Source: an uncultured Tateyamaria sp.
GTDB taxonomy: Bacteria; Pseudomonadota; Alphaproteobacteria; Rhodobacterales; Rhodobacteraceae
DNA: 64,000 nt
Direction: 5' to 3'
NCBI RefSeq assembly: GCF_947488715.1
Contig: NZ_CANLAG010000006.1
Location: 218,763 to 282,762 of the forward strand
In this document: piece after piece, positions 26,641 through 36,063 of the stretch
Position numbering within the stretch: the stretch's first letter is position 1
How the letters are laid out: every line of letters starts with the position of its first letter
The notes under the pieces: generated by a model
What the model was told of the DNA's origin: nothing
Database searches by the model: none
What the model saw: the letters and a program-made list of their open reading frames with translations, nothing else
Program-made: the position numbers and the translations under genes

Positions 26641-27300
26641 TCACGCCGCAGGCCGATCGCGCAGGACGCGGTAGAGCACCGCGCCCACAACGCCGAAGAC
26701 AATCAACAGACCAAGTGCCGTGCCAGCATTCACCGCGTAGAACACCGCGCGTTCCGGCAGTTCCATGCTGTTGAGGAACGGATAGGGCAGACCGCTGGTC
26801 ACTGTGCCTGTGGGCTTTTCGTTGAACCGCTGCACGAACAGCTCGCTCCATGCGACATAGGCGCCGATGATCAGCATGAGCGGCACAACACCGCGCCAAA
26901 CGCGCCGAAACACGCGCCCGAAAAACAGCGCGTCGATGATCTGAAGCGCGGGGCCAAGGGCGTGCAGGTAGTATTCCAGCCACCAGATGATCGGTCCGCT
27001 GCCATTCACCAGTGATGGGTCGGTGAAGTAGAGCCGCCAATACAGGAACACGACCATCACATTGAGAACGGCGGCGCACATCGCGGTCACCTCGTGTCGC
27101 CGTGTGATCCGGTGTTCGGTCAGTGCCAGCATTCGGCTGGCGGCATAGAACGACAGAAACAGCGCCCAGATCGTCAAATAGCGGAAGGGGCCGCCCGGAC
27201 CCGACCACGACCCCAGCACCATTTGATGCAGGCAATAGCCCGCCGCCAAGAGAAACACGATCCAGCGGTAGATGTGGACGGGGCGGCTGTGAATGGACAT
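26641..27300 (-). CDS. Pr6Pr/FAR-17a-like membrane protein
   Basis: A 219-aa integral membrane protein with about six hydrophobic segments. The pattern of a His/Trp-rich middle (WWLEYYLHALGPALQIIDALFF) followed by YPFLNSM recalls the Pr6Pr/FAR-17a (AIG1-like) membrane family. The assignment is tentative and no enzymatic role is established here. The ATG at 27298-27300 has an AAGGTG site. It lies tail-to-tail with the SDR gene and head-on to the dxs end. Confidence 0.6.
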   Translation of the reverse strand: MSIHSRPVHIYRWIVFLLAAGYCLHQMVLGSWSGPGGPFRYLTIWALFLSFYAASRMLALTEHRITRRHEVTAMCAAVLNVMVVFLYWRLYFTDPSLVNGSGPIIWWLEYYLHALGPALQIIDALFFGRVFRRVWRGVVPLMLIIGAYVAWSELFVQRFNEKPTGTVTSGLPYPFLNSMELPERAVFYAVNAGTALGLLIVFGVVGAVLYRVLRDRPAA

Positions 27301-27361
27301 GGGGCACCTTGGGCGTTGCGGATGCCGCACTGTGGCTGAGATAGCCTGCGCGCGGCAAGCC

Positions 27362-29290
27362 TCAGGCGCGGGCTTCTCCGATTGACGTCACGCCAAGTAC
27401 GGCAAGCACTTTGGCCTCGATCTGCTCGGCATTCATGCCTGCGACGGCATACATGTCTGCCGGGCTCGCCTGATCGATGAAGATGTCGGGCAGGACCATG
27501 GATCGGAATTTGAGACCTGTGTCGAACACGCCTGCGTCGGCCAAAAGCTGTGCAACATGACTGCCAAAGCCGCCGACGGCGCCCTCTTCGATTGTGATGA
27601 GGGCCTCGTGTTTGGATGCGAGGTCCAGGATCAGATCCCGGTCCAGCGGTTTCGCAAAACGTGCATCCGCAATGGTTGGCGTGATGCCTTTGGCGGCGAG
27701 GTTCTCTGCTGCTTTCTCGACTTCGGCCAGGCGGGTTCCGAAGGACAGCAGAGCGACCCCCGACCCTTCGCGGATGCGCCGCCCCTTGCCAATCTCGATG
27801 GGTGTGCCGCGTTCCGGCATGTCGGCCCCGGTGCCCTCGCCACGTGGGAAACGGAATGCAATTGGCCCTTCGTCATGCGCAGCGGCGGTGGCAACCATAT
27901 GGGCCAGCTCGGCCTCGTCCGCGGCGGCCATGACTGTAAAGCCCGGCAAGTTGGCGAGGTAGGCCACGTCGAAGGCACCAGCATGCGTTGCCCCGTCGGC
28001 ACCCACCAGCCCGGCGCGGTCTATGGCAAAACGCACCGGAAGGCGTTGGATCGCCACATCGTGCACCACCTGGTCGTAGCCGCGTTGCAGAAAGGTCGAA
28101 TAGATCGCGCAAAACGGTTTCATCCCACCAGCCGCAAGGGCGGCGGAAAAGGTCACACCGTGCTGTTCAGCGATGCCCACATCAAAACAGCGGCTGGGAT
28201 AGCGTTCGGCAAAGAGGTTCAGGCCCGTGCCGTCCGGCATCGCGGCGGTGACGGCGCATACCTTGTCATCTGCCTCGGCCTCTTTGATCAGGTGCCGCGC
28301 AAAGACGGAGGTATAGCTGGGCGCGTTGCTGGGCGCTTTCTTTTGTTCGCCGGTGATCACGTTGAACTTGGACACGCCGTGGCCCTTGTCGCGGGCCGTC
28401 TCGGCGGGCGCGTATCCCTTGCCCTTTTTGGTCAGCACGTGGATCAGGATCGGCCCGGTTGCCCGCGCCTTGACCGTGCGCAGGACGGGCAACAGTTGAT
28501 CCATGTCATGGCCGTCGATGGGGCCAAGATAGCTAAAGCCAAGCTCTTCGAACAACGTGCCGCCAACGGCCATGCCCTTGAGCATTTCCTTGGCCCGTTT
28601 CGCCCCTTCGCGGAACGGTTCGGGCAAGAGGCTGACCGCGCCCTTGGCCGCCGCCTTGAGGTCCTGAAACGGGTTTTGGGCGTAAAGCCGCGACAGATAG
28701 GACGACATCGCACCCACAGGCGGGGCGATGGACATTTCGTTGTCGTTCAGGATGACAAAGAGCCGTTTGCCCAGATGGCCCGCGTTGTTCATCGCCTCAT
28801 AGGCCATGCCCGCGCTCATGGAGCCGTCACCGATCACCGCGATGGCATCGCCTGCGCCCTCGGGTGGCTGACCGCCCAGGTCACGCGCAACGGCAAAGCC
28901 AAGTGCTGCACTGATCGACGTCGACGAGTGCGCCGCGCCAAAGGGGTCATAAGGGGACTCGGATCGTTTGGTAAATCCGCTCAGCCCGTCCTTCATCCGC
29001 AGGGTGCGGATACGGTCGCGTCGTTCGGTCAGGATTTTGTGCGGGTAACACTGATGGCCCACGTCCCACACCAGCTTGTCACGTGGGGTGTCAAAGACTG
29101 CGTGCAGGGCGACGGTCAGTTCGACCACCCCCAGACCGGCCCCGAGATGGCCGCCTGTTACGGACACAGCCGACACCGTTTCGGCCCGAACTTCATCCGC
29201 GATCTGGCGCAGTTGGGCGTCGGAAAAGTGTTTCAGGTCCGCCGGGCGGGTGACCGTATCGAGCAATGGGGTGTTCGGGCGTTCCGTCAT
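27362..29290 (-). CDS. dxs: 1-deoxy-D-xylulose-5-phosphate synthase
   Basis: A 642-aa thiamine-diphosphate enzyme catalysing the first step of the MEP isoprenoid pathway: pyruvate plus glyceraldehyde 3-phosphate to DXP. The N-terminal half carries [16 protein letters not shown] and the ThDP motif [18 protein letters not shown]; the middle has the catalytic Glu region [17 protein letters not shown]. Length is typical. It is last in the deacetylase-xseB-ispA-dxs cluster, where ispA makes the downstream prenyl diphosphate. Its cofactor comes from thiamine, linking it to the thiBPQ uptake genes at 37-41 kb. Confidence 0.97.
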   Translation of the reverse strand: MTERPNTPLLDTVTRPADLKHFSDAQLRQIADEVRAETVSAVSVTGGHLGAGLGVVELTVALHAVFDTPRDKLVWDVGHQCYPHKILTERRDRIRTLRMKDGLSGFTKRSESPYDPFGAAHSSTSISAALGFAVARDLGGQPPEGAGDAIAVIGDGSMSAGMAYEAMNNAGHLGKRLFVILNDNEMSIAPPVGAMSSYLSRLYAQNPFQDLKAAAKGAVSLLPEPFREGAKRAKEMLKGMAVGGTLFEELGFSYLGPIDGHDMDQLLPVLRTVKARATGPILIHVLTKKGKGYAPAETARDKGHGVSKFNVITGEQKKAPSNAPSYTSVFARHLIKEAEADDKVCAVTAAMPDGTGLNLFAERYPSRCFDVGIAEQHGVTFSAALAAGGMKPFCAIYSTFLQRGYDQVVHDVAIQRLPVRFAIDRAGLVGADGATHAGAFDVAYLANLPGFTVMAAADEAELAHMVATAAAHDEGPIAFRFPRGEGTGADMPERGTPIEIGKGRRIREGSGVALLSFGTRLAEVEKAAENLAAKGITPTIADARFAKPLDRDLILDLASKHEALITIEEGAVGGFGSHVAQLLADAGVFDTGLKFRSMVLPDIFIDQASPADMYAVAGMNAEQIEAKVLAVLGVTSIGEARA

Positions 29291-29297
29291 GGTGCAC

Positions 29298-30164
29298 TCA
29301 CGTCTTGCGGGTCACAACAAAGCGGGCGGCATCCCGCAATGTGTCGGCCTCAGCTTGGTATATACTTAATGCGTCGCAGGCTTCGGTCACGAGGGCGTCA
29401 GCGCGGCGTTTCGCCTCGTCCAACCCCAGGAGGGACACAAAGGTCGCCTTGCCCGCCTCGGCATCCTTGCCGGTGGCCTTGCCCATCGTGGCCGCGTCAC
29501 TGGTGACATCCAGAACGTCATCGGCAATCTGAAAGGCCAGCCCGAGCGCGCGGGCATAGGCCTGAAGCGGGCCAATGTCCGCCTGCGCCATGCGCGCACC
29601 CGCCGTGGCGGACCATTCGATCAACGCGCCGGTCTTGCCGCGCTGCAAAGCGGTGATTTCGTCCAGTGTCAGCGGCGCGTCGGCTGTTTCCGCAGCAATG
29701 TCGAGCGCCTGGCCCAAAACCATGCCCTGCGCACCTGATGCCTTGGCCAGAGATGCGGCCAGATCGGCGCGCACGTCCCCCGAACCTGCATTGTGATGTG
29801 TGGCCAGTTCAAAAGCCAGCGTTTGCAGGGCGTCACCGGCCAACACGGCTGTGGCCTCGTCCCATTTGACATGCACGGTTGGGGCGCCGCGCCGCAGATC
29901 GTCGTCGTCCATGCAGGGCAGGTCATCATGCACAAGCGAATAGGCGTGCAGCGCCTCGATACCCGTGGCGGGCCAGATCGCGGCAGATGGGTCAACCCCG
30001 TGCAAATGCGCGCTTTCCAACACCATGAACCCACGCAACCGTTTGCCGCCGTTGGTCGCATGCGCCATGGCGTGCACAACCGGCAGATCATCCAACGCGC
30101 CCAGAACGCCATCGAATTGCGCCTGAATGGCGGTGGCCGCGTCCTTCAACCGCTTTTGAAACAT
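29298..30164 (-). CDS. ispA: Polyprenyl diphosphate synthase (farnesyl/geranyl type)
   Basis: A 288-aa trans-isoprenyl diphosphate synthase. The first aspartate-rich motif is [14 protein letters not shown] and the second is the QIADDVLD segment; GGKRLRG binds isopentenyl diphosphate. Length and the neighbouring xseB and dxs fit IspA, which condenses IPP with DMAPP/GPP to farnesyl diphosphate. Chain length cannot be proved from sequence alone. It lies 3 nt after xseB and 7 nt before dxs. Confidence 0.93.
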   Translation of the reverse strand: MFQKRLKDAATAIQAQFDGVLGALDDLPVVHAMAHATNGGKRLRGFMVLESAHLHGVDPSAAIWPATGIEALHAYSLVHDDLPCMDDDDLRRGAPTVHVKWDEATAVLAGDALQTLAFELATHHNAGSGDVRADLAASLAKASGAQGMVLGQALDIAAETADAPLTLDEITALQRGKTGALIEWSATAGARMAQADIGPLQAYARALGLAFQIADDVLDVTSDAATMGKATGKDAEAGKATFVSLLGLDEAKRRADALVTEACDALSIYQAEADTLRDAARFVVTRKT

Positions 30165-30167
30165 GGC

Positions 30168-30410
30168 TCAGAGATCGCCCGTGGCTTTCAACCCTGTGGG
30201 GTTTCCATCCGCATCCAGCGTGATGGCCGCCACCTTTTCCTCGGCTTCCTTCAACTTGGTCTCGCACCGGGACTTGAGCGCGGCACCGCGCTCATAGAGC
30301 TTGATCGAATCGTCCAGCGCCACATCGCCCCGCTCCAACTGGCCCAAGACCTGTTCCAGTTCGGCCATCGCTTCTTCAAAGCTCATCTCGTCTACGGGGC
30401 GGTCGGTCAT
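30168..30410 (-). CDS. xseB: Exodeoxyribonuclease VII small subunit
   Basis: An 80-aa protein with the family signature MSFEEAMAELEQVLGQLERGDVALDDSIKLYERG split over residues 9-42, followed by a coiled coil. It binds XseA to form ExoVII, which degrades single-stranded DNA. XseA is not in this window. The ATG at 30408-30410 overlaps the upstream deacetylase stop by 4 bp; the frame extends 14 residues further inside that gene. The xseB-ispA-dxs order is common in proteobacteria. Confidence 0.95.
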   Translation of the reverse strand: MTDRPVDEMSFEEAMAELEQVLGQLERGDVALDDSIKLYERGAALKSRCETKLKEAEEKVAAITLDADGNPTGLKATGDL

Positions 30411-31345
30411 AGGGTAGCCTTTATCAGCGATTGGACATGGGCGCGGGCGCAAAGCGCGAGTGCATCCAGATCATAGCCACCTTCCAGCACCGACACCACC
30501 CGGCCCTTGCACAGGTCTCGTGCAGATTGTGCGATCATATCTGTTAGACGCGTGTAGGTGTCCGCAGTCCAGTTCAGTTGCGCCAGTGGATCATCCTGAT
30601 GCGCATCAAAGCCTGCCGAAACAAGGATGAGATCGGGCGCATGTTTCGCCAGCGCCGGTATGACAAGGCGCTGATACTCTGCGATGGCATGCGCCCCGTC
30701 CGTCCCCGGCGCGAGGGGGATGTTCAGCACCGTTCCATGCGGGCCGCGATCACTTGCGACGCCCGTGCCGGGCCAGAGCGGCATTTGTTGCGAGGTGATG
30801 ACCAGAGCACGCGGATCGTCCTGCAACAGGGCCTGCGTACCATTGCCGTGGTGAACATCGAAATCCACGACGGCAACACGGGACAGCCCGCGCGCCTCCA
30901 ACGCATGTTTGGCGGCAATCGCCACGTTGCCAAAGATGCAGAACCCCATTGGCAAGGACTGCTCCGCATGGTGTCCGGGTGGGCGCATGGCAACAAAGGC
31001 GTTCTGCACAACCCCGTCCAGAACCATGTCGACCGCATGCACCGCGCCGCCCGCTGCACGCCAGATGGCATTGCCCGAAGTGGGGCACAAAAACGTCTCG
31101 GCATCCGTGTCCCGATCAAGACCCGCAAACCCGTCGGCAGGCATCTTGGCACGCACAGAGTCAATGTAGTCCTGCGGATGACACAGGGCGATCGACGCAT
31201 CCTCTGCCAAGGGTGGATCCACACGCAGCACATCCAGATCTGCCAACGCCTTTTGAATATAGGCCAGACGCGCCACCTGCTCGGGCATGCCTGTCGGCGT
31301 CACATGCAACAGACCATCAGCATGGGTCAGCAGCGCAGTGCTCAT
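30407..31345 (-). CDS. Histone deacetylase-family (acetylpolyamine/acuC-like) hydrolase
   Basis: A 312-aa zinc hydrolase of the arginase/deacetylase fold. The key motifs are RPPGHHAE (His-His general base pair), DFDVHHGNGTQ (zinc Asp and His) and SAGFDAHQDDP. Bacterial members deacetylate polyamines or proteins, or act on other amides; the substrate is not known here. The ATG at 31343-31345 was chosen since the frame upstream lacks similarity to the fold. It heads the xseB-ispA-dxs cluster. Confidence 0.92.
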   Translation of the reverse strand: MSTALLTHADGLLHVTPTGMPEQVARLAYIQKALADLDVLRVDPPLAEDASIALCHPQDYIDSVRAKMPADGFAGLDRDTDAETFLCPTSGNAIWRAAGGAVHAVDMVLDGVVQNAFVAMRPPGHHAEQSLPMGFCIFGNVAIAAKHALEARGLSRVAVVDFDVHHGNGTQALLQDDPRALVITSQQMPLWPGTGVASDRGPHGTVLNIPLAPGTDGAHAIAEYQRLVIPALAKHAPDLILVSAGFDAHQDDPLAQLNWTADTYTRLTDMIAQSARDLCKGRVVSVLEGGYDLDALALCARAHVQSLIKATL

Positions 31346-31382
31346 GGCTTCATTGTTCCAAAAATATGCAAATCCAAAGGCC

Positions 31383-32081
31383 TCAGTCCGGCGCCAGCAT
31401 GTAGCCTGCACCGCGCACGGTTTGCAGATATCGTGGCTGCTTGGGGTCGCTTTCGATCTTGCGCCGCAGCCGGGTGATCTGCACGTCCACTGCGCGTTCC
31501 TGCGCCTGTCCTCGGTCGCGGCCCAGATCCTCAACCAGCTTGGCGCGGCTGATGGCCTCTCCGGGTTGGGCCGAGAAAATCTTCATCAACTGCATCTCGG
31601 TCGCGGTCAGGCGCACAAGGTCTGCCCCCTGCCACATCTCGCCCCGTTCCATGTCATACCGGATCGGACCCAAGGTCAGGATTTTGGGCGTCGCCTCTTC
31701 GGCGGGGACATCCGGCACGCGGCGTAGAATGGCATTGATCCGCAGCAAGAGCTCTTTGGGCTCGAACGGTTTCGCCAGATAATCGTCCGCCCCGGCCTCA
31801 AGCCCTTCGATCCGGTTGTCCGTCTCACCCTTGGCGGTCAGCAACAGGATGGGTGTGATATGGGTCTCGCGCAAACTGCGGCAGAGGCTCAGACCGTCCT
31901 CGCCCGGCATCATCACATCAAGGACAATCATGTCGAAATCCAGACCGGCCAGAACCCGGCGGGCATGTTCGGCGTCCCGCGCGGCGGTCACGAGAAAACC
32001 GTTCCGCATCAGGAATTTCTGCAACAGTGTACGGATGCGTTCGTCGTCGTCGACGATCAACAGATGTGCGTCAAAATCCAT
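31383..32081 (-). CDS. petR: OmpR-family response regulator (PetR-like)
   Basis: A 232-aa two-component response regulator. The receiver domain has DDDE (11-14), the phosphorylated Asp55 in VLDVMMPG and the conserved Lys in LAKPF. The C-terminal winged helix ends in the family-typical LQTVRGAGYML. The MarR-type gene petP precedes it, with the petP stop overlapping its ATG (TGATG), as in Rhodobacter petPR. No histidine kinase is adjacent. Petri-type control of cytochrome bc1 genes is inference from the pairing, since petABC lies 11 kb away here. Confidence 0.85.
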   Translation of the reverse strand: MDFDAHLLIVDDDERIRTLLQKFLMRNGFLVTAARDAEHARRVLAGLDFDMIVLDVMMPGEDGLSLCRSLRETHITPILLLTAKGETDNRIEGLEAGADDYLAKPFEPKELLLRINAILRRVPDVPAEEATPKILTLGPIRYDMERGEMWQGADLVRLTATEMQLMKIFSAQPGEAISRAKLVEDLGRDRGQAQERAVDVQITRLRRKIESDPKQPRYLQTVRGAGYMLAPD

Positions 32082-32593
32082 CAAGCCCCACTTTCCTTGA
32101 GCCTTGTGTAGGTGCGCTGCATCTCTGTGTCCATCATGGCCTCAAGAACCGTGCGGAACCCCGCCACAGCATCCGGCCCCGCATCGCGGAATGCGGCGCG
32201 CATACGGGCCCGTTGCGCATCGGACAGACGGCCTTCGAGCGTCCGGCCATCTTCGGTCAGAAACAGGTGGCGTTCACGCTTGTCAGTCTGGCCCACGCGG
32301 CTTTCCACAAGGCCGTCGGCAATCAACGTGCGCAGGACCCGGTTGAGGGACTGCTTGGTCACGCCGAGGATGTTCAAGAGGTTGTTGACGGTAGTACCCG
32401 GCGCGCGATTGATAAAGTGGATGGCCCGGTGATGCGCCCGACCGTAGGCCATGTCGGTCAGGATACGGTCCGGGTCTGCCGTAAATCCACGATATGCAAA
32501 GAACATCGCCTCGATGCCCTGGCGCAATTGCTCATCCGTCAGAAACAGCAGGTTTTCCCCGCTGATCGAACCACTTGTGCGTCCGTCGGCCAT
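32081..32593 (-). CDS. petP: MarR-family regulator (PetP-like)
   Basis: A 170-aa winged-helix regulator of the MarR family. The DNA-recognition helix lies around VNNLLNILGVTKQSLNRVLRT split over residues 69-90, and the wing has VGQTDKRERHLFLTEDGR. The position directly ahead of a PetR-like regulator matches PetP of Rhodobacter. The ATG at 32591-32593 was chosen to keep a standard MarR length. It is divergent from ilvE across 153 bp that contains paired repeat sites (see 32687-32729), likely operator. Confidence 0.82.
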   Translation of the reverse strand: MADGRTSGSISGENLLFLTDEQLRQGIEAMFFAYRGFTADPDRILTDMAYGRAHHRAIHFINRAPGTTVNNLLNILGVTKQSLNRVLRTLIADGLVESRVGQTDKRERHLFLTEDGRTLEGRLSDAQRARMRAAFRDAGPDAVAGFRTVLEAMMDTEMQRTYTRLKESGA

Positions 32594-32645
32594 GCCGTTC
32601 ACCGTCCCTGGTGTCTTGTTTGGCGGACAGTTTATGTCAGCCTTG

Positions 32646-32729
32646 TTGACATTCCAATAGCGAAGGGCTATCGAATCGCAGGTTTTGCGCAACTTTATGA
32701 CCGTTTCGGACTTAGTCGCGCAACTTATG
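32646..32729. promoter_or_regulatory. petP-ilvE divergent control region with paired GCGCAACTT(T)ATG sites
   Basis: On the plus strand TTGACA (32646-32651), a 17-nt spacer and TATCGA form a plausible sigma-70 promoter toward ilvE. Just downstream two direct copies of GCGCAACTTTATG (32687-32699) and GCGCAACTTATG (32718-32729) lie 31 bp apart, about three helical turns. They are good candidates for PetP (MarR) binding. This is inference; no footprint data are available. Confidence 0.45.
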
Positions 32730-32746
32730 TAAAAACGGAGGGTGCC

Positions 32747-33613
32747 ATGGCTGGCTATGATGATCGTGATGGGAAAATCTGGATGGACGGCCAGATGGTC
32801 GATTGGCGCAGTGCCAATGTCCACGTCCTGAGCCATGCCATGCACTATGCCTCGTCGGTGTTCGAGGGCGAGCGGGCCTATAACGGCAAGATCTTCCTGA
32901 GCCGCAAACATTCGGAACGGCTGCACTTTTCCGCCGGAGAGCTGGATTTCCAGATCCCGTACACGGTGGACGAGATCGAGGCCGCCAAGCAGCAGGTGCT
33001 GACCGCCAATGGCCTGACGGATGCGTATGTGCGTGCGGTGGCCTGGCGCGGTGCGGGCGAGGACATGGGTGTCGCATCCGCGCGCAACCCCGTCCATCTG
33101 GCCATCGCGGCATGGGAATGGGGCAGCTATTACGGCGACGCCAAGTTCAAGGGCGCCAAGATCGACATCGCCAAGTGGAAGCGCCCCAGCCCCGAGACGA
33201 TCCCGGTGCACGCCAAGGCCGCGGGCCTCTACATGATCTGCACCACGTCAAAGCATGCGGCCGAGGCCAAGGGATGTTCCGATGCGCTGTTCATGGATTA
33301 CCGCGGGTACGTGGCCGAATGTACGGGTGCCAACATCTTTTTCGTCAAGAATGGCGAGGTGCACACGCCCAAGGCTGATGTGTTCCTGAACGGTCTGACG
33401 CGCCAGGCGGTCATCGGCATGCTCGAAGATCGCCAGATCAAGGTGCACGAGCGGGTGATCATGCCCGAAGAGCTTGAAGGGTTCGAGCAGTGCTGGCTGA
33501 CCGGCACGGCCGCTGAAGTGACGCCGGTGGGGCAGATCGCCGACTTCAACTTTGAGGTCGGGGCCATCGCGCGCGACATCGCGGAAGGGTACGAAAAGCT
33601 CGTCCGGGAATAG
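32747..33613 (+). CDS. ilvE: Branched-chain amino acid aminotransferase
   Basis: A 288-aa fold-type IV PLP aminotransferase. It has the N-terminal SHAMHYASSVFEGERAY segment, the catalytic Lys157 in PVHAKAAGLY and MDYRGYVAECTGANIFFV, which are typical of IlvE; the C-terminal TGTAAEVTPV contacts the cofactor phosphate. It transfers the amino group between glutamate and branched-chain keto acids. The ATG at 32747 has a GGAGGG site. The fourth codon of spacing after its stop begins the SnoaL-like gene. Confidence 0.92.
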   Translation: MAGYDDRDGKIWMDGQMVDWRSANVHVLSHAMHYASSVFEGERAYNGKIFLSRKHSERLHFSAGELDFQIPYTVDEIEAAKQQVLTANGLTDAYVRAVAWRGAGEDMGVASARNPVHLAIAAWEWGSYYGDAKFKGAKIDIAKWKRPSPETIPVHAKAAGLYMICTTSKHAAEAKGCSDALFMDYRGYVAECTGANIFFVKNGEVHTPKADVFLNGLTRQAVIGMLEDRQIKVHERVIMPEELEGFEQCWLTGTAAEVTPVGQIADFNFEVGAIARDIAEGYEKLVRE

Positions 33614-33616
33614 GTT

Positions 33617-33958
33617 TTGGATTTCGAGGCCTTTGCAGAGGCGTGGGAGGCCGCCTGGAACTCCCACGACCTTGACCGCATTCTGGCGCATTACAGCGAC
33701 GACATCGTGTTCCGCTCACATAAGGCGATGCGACTTGTGGGGACGGGAGAGTTGCGCGGCAAGGCGGCGCTGCGCGCGTATTGGACGCGCGCGCTGGAGG
33801 GGCAGCCGGATCTGTCCTTTGTCGTGGTAGACGTGTTGCACGGGCATGGGATGCTGGTGATCACCTATCGCAACCAGCGCGATGTGCTGGCGGCTGAGAC
33901 CTTGCGCTTTGGCCCCGACGGTCTGGTGATCGAGGCGTCGGCCTGTCACAAGCCTTAA
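33617..33958 (+). CDS. SnoaL/NTF2-like protein
   Basis: A 113-aa small alpha-beta protein of the NTF2 fold: AFAEAWEAAWNSHDLDRILAHY, then DDIVFRSHKAM and LRFGPDGLVIEA. Relatives include SnoaL-like polyketide cyclases, ketosteroid isomerases and stress proteins; function is unknown here. It starts at TTG (33617), 3 nt after the ilvE stop, with GGGAA upstream. Its stop overlaps the transporter stop by 4 bp in convergent orientation. Confidence 0.7.
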   Translation: MDFEAFAEAWEAAWNSHDLDRILAHYSDDIVFRSHKAMRLVGTGELRGKAALRAYWTRALEGQPDLSFVVVDVLHGHGMLVITYRNQRDVLAAETLRFGPDGLVIEASACHKP

Positions 33959-34896
33959 CCTTTTGGATCGGTCACGGCCCGTGCGCGGTTGCGGCCACCG
34001 CCTAGCTGGCGTTCGCGCCAGATGATGAGGACGCCGCCCAGCACCACAAGTGACGCACCGATCACCGTGGGTGTCGTCGGCAGTTCGGCAAAGATCACGT
34101 AGCCGATCAGCGCCGCAAAGATCAGCGAAGCGTAGTCGAACGGGGCCAGCATCGATGCCGCACCAAAGCGGTAGCTGGCCGTGACGAGGATTTGTGCCAC
34201 GCCGCCCACCAGCCCGGCACCGATCAGCAGGCCCGCATCCACAGTGGACGGCGCGACCCAACCGAAGGGGATGCTGATCAGGCTGAGGACGGTGGCAGTC
34301 AGCGAGAAATAGAAGACGATGGCAGCGGTGTGTTCGGTTTTGACCAGGGTGCGGATGTGGATCTGGACCACTGCGCGCAAGAGTGACGCGCCCAGCACCA
34401 TGACCGCACCGAGCCCTGCGGCCGTGCTGAGGGCATCCGTACCGATGGAGAGGCGCGGCCAGAGCACGATCATCACGCCGACAAGGCCAAGGCCCACAGC
34501 GGTGATCCGAAAGATGCGCACGCGTTCGCCCAGCATGACGGCGGCAAGGATCACGGTGAAGATCGGCGTGGCGTAGCCGATGGCCGTCACCTCGGGCAGA
34601 GGCAGCAGGGCGAGCCCGCCAAAGGTGAGCGCCATGGCCGACGTCCCGAACAGCCCGCGCCAGATGTGGCCCGTCAGGTTCACCGGCACGAGGGCCTCGC
34701 GCATCTCGCCCCGTTGCCAGATCCAGGCAAGGATGATCGGCATGGCAAAGAACGACCGGAAGAACACCGCCTGACCGGCGGGCACGTTCTGAGTTGCCGC
34801 TTTGATCATCGCGGCCATCACCATGAACAAAAACACCGCCAACAGCTTGAGGCCGATGGCGGTGCCGGGTCTATTTTGGGTCGAGGGCGCTTTCAT
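33955..34896 (-). CDS. EamA/DMT-family transporter
   Basis: A 313-aa membrane protein with about ten hydrophobic segments in two EamA repeats: GQAVFFRSFFAMPII in the first, ASMLAPFDYASLIFAALIG in the second. A charged cytoplasmic tail follows. It belongs to the same family as the gene at 16141-17010 but to another branch. The substrate is unknown. The ATG at 34894-34896 begins MKAPSTQNRPG. Confidence 0.87.
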   Translation of the reverse strand: MKAPSTQNRPGTAIGLKLLAVFLFMVMAAMIKAATQNVPAGQAVFFRSFFAMPIILAWIWQRGEMREALVPVNLTGHIWRGLFGTSAMALTFGGLALLPLPEVTAIGYATPIFTVILAAVMLGERVRIFRITAVGLGLVGVMIVLWPRLSIGTDALSTAAGLGAVMVLGASLLRAVVQIHIRTLVKTEHTAAIVFYFSLTATVLSLISIPFGWVAPSTVDAGLLIGAGLVGGVAQILVTASYRFGAASMLAPFDYASLIFAALIGYVIFAELPTTPTVIGASLVVLGGVLIIWRERQLGGGRNRARAVTDPKG

Positions 34897-34938
34897 GTCC
34901 CCCGACCCTTGTCGTGTCGTGAGTGGTTTGGCAAGCCG

Positions 34939-35337
34939 TCAGTTCAGTTTTGCGACCCCAAGCGGCACACTGAACTTTTCGCACCAGATGTAGACTTCGT
35001 TGAAGGCAGAGACGTCGACGCCCGCAGGGACAACAAAGGATTGTCCGCCTGTCAGATTGCCCAGCACGCCGGAATCGGTGTTGCCGTCGTAAAAGCCGTC
35101 TTTGCCCAGGCCAACGCGCGGATCAGGTGCGCCGTCGAGGCTGAAATCGTCGGCGAGGACGATGGTGTGGCTGCCGTCATCATTTTTGATCACTTCGACG
35201 CCGCCAGTGGTGATGTGGTCAGACGCGCCTGTGAAGGTGCCGGATGCAACGCTGTTTTCAGCGGCTGCGGGGATGGCGGCAAAGCCGATAAAGGCGGCCA
35301 GTGTAAATGTAGCGATGGTTTGGATCAGCTTGAGCAT
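34939..35337 (-). CDS. Exported DM13-domain protein
   Basis: A 132-aa protein with a signal peptide (MLKLIQTIATFTLAAFIGFA, then AIPAAAEN) and a DM13 domain: ASGTFTGASDHITTGGVEVI, ADDFSLDGAPDPRV, then the late YIWCEKFSVPLGVAKLN. DM13 domains occur in extracellular electron-transfer-linked or metal-binding proteins in animals and bacteria; the conserved late Cys is present. It faces the TetR gene across a 144-bp gap with an inverted-repeat operator, so it is likely under that repressor. A GGGAAGAG site precedes the ATG. Confidence 0.82.
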   Translation of the reverse strand: MLKLIQTIATFTLAAFIGFAAIPAAAENSVASGTFTGASDHITTGGVEVIKNDDGSHTIVLADDFSLDGAPDPRVGLGKDGFYDGNTDSGVLGNLTGGQSFVVPAGVDVSAFNEVYIWCEKFSVPLGVAKLN

Positions 35338-35356
35338 GAGTCTCTTCCCTTAGTGG

Positions 35357-35443
35357 ACTGAATGGTTCCGAATGAGGCCTATCTAAAATAAGGAACCGAT
35401 CAGTACAATACACAGGTTCGTGAATTCTGGACTAATCAGTTCC
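35357..35443. promoter_or_regulatory. Operator region between DM13 gene and TetR gene
   Basis: Two 13-bp half-sites form a clear inverted repeat: GGAACCGATCAGT (35392-35404) and ACTAATCAGTTCC (35431-35443, reverse complement GGAACTGATTAGT), with 11 of 13 bases matching. A third, weaker half-site in the same orientation as the right one lies at 35357-35369 (ACTGAATGGTTCC, 9 of 13). They sit in the divergent promoter region and are the best candidate sites for the TetR protein. Confidence 0.65.
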
Positions 35444-35481
35444 CAATACTATATGAGGGGGCAATCGCGGAGGAGATCCAC

Positions 35482-36063
35482 ATGGCGCGCCCAAGAACTT
35501 TCAACACTGACGACGCCGTCGAAAAGGCGATGCAGGTTTTCTGGACCCACGGGTACGAAGGCGCGTCGCTGCCTGACCTGTTGGAAGGTATGGGGCTGAC
35601 GCGTGGCAGTCTCTACAAGGCGTTCACGGACAAGAAGACGTTGTTCCTGAAGGTCCTCGAGCACTACGAAGGTCAAGCCGTGGATTCAGGTGTCGCAGTG
35701 CTGGAAAGCGCGGACATTCCAAATGGGGCGGACCGCATCATGACCGTGTTCACCGGCGCGTACCGTGCGGTCACCGAAGGTGATCAACGTGGCTGTCTGT
35801 TGTGTACCGCAGCGGCGGGACCCAGCACATATGACGACGAGATTGCACATGCCGTATCCAAAGGGCTGGGTGCGCTGCGGGATGGGATCTGCGTTGCGCT
35901 GCAAGCATCGCCAAAGCATGAAGACATGTCGGACGAGGCGCAGGGCGCTTTGGCGGATATGCTGATCGCCCAATATATGGGTCTGCGCACAATGGCGCGG
36001 GCGCGGATTGATACGAATACGCTGCGCAACGCGGTGCGGTCGGTTGGCGTGATGCTGGCCTAG
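35482..36063 (+). CDS. TetR/AcrR-family repressor
   Basis: A 193-aa regulator. The N-terminal HTH is [47 protein letters not shown] split across residues 6-43, followed by [11 protein letters not shown], which is the recognition-helix pattern of TetR proteins. The C-terminal part is the ligand and dimer domain with a GCLLCTAA segment. A strong GGAGGAG site precedes the ATG. It most likely represses itself and the divergent DM13 gene through the sites at 35357-35443. The inducer is unknown. Its stop overlaps the aroC stop by 4 bp. Confidence 0.9.
   Translation: MARPRTFNTDDAVEKAMQVFWTHGYEGASLPDLLEGMGLTRGSLYKAFTDKKTLFLKVLEHYEGQAVDSGVAVLESADIPNGADRIMTVFTGAYRAVTEGDQRGCLLCTAAAGPSTYDDEIAHAVSKGLGALRDGICVALQASPKHEDMSDEAQGALADMLIAQYMGLRTMARARIDTNTLRNAVRSVGVMLA

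Noticed and set aside
27557..29506. 649-aa open frame antisense to dxs
   Set aside because: Mirrors dxs codon by codon; no conserved features.
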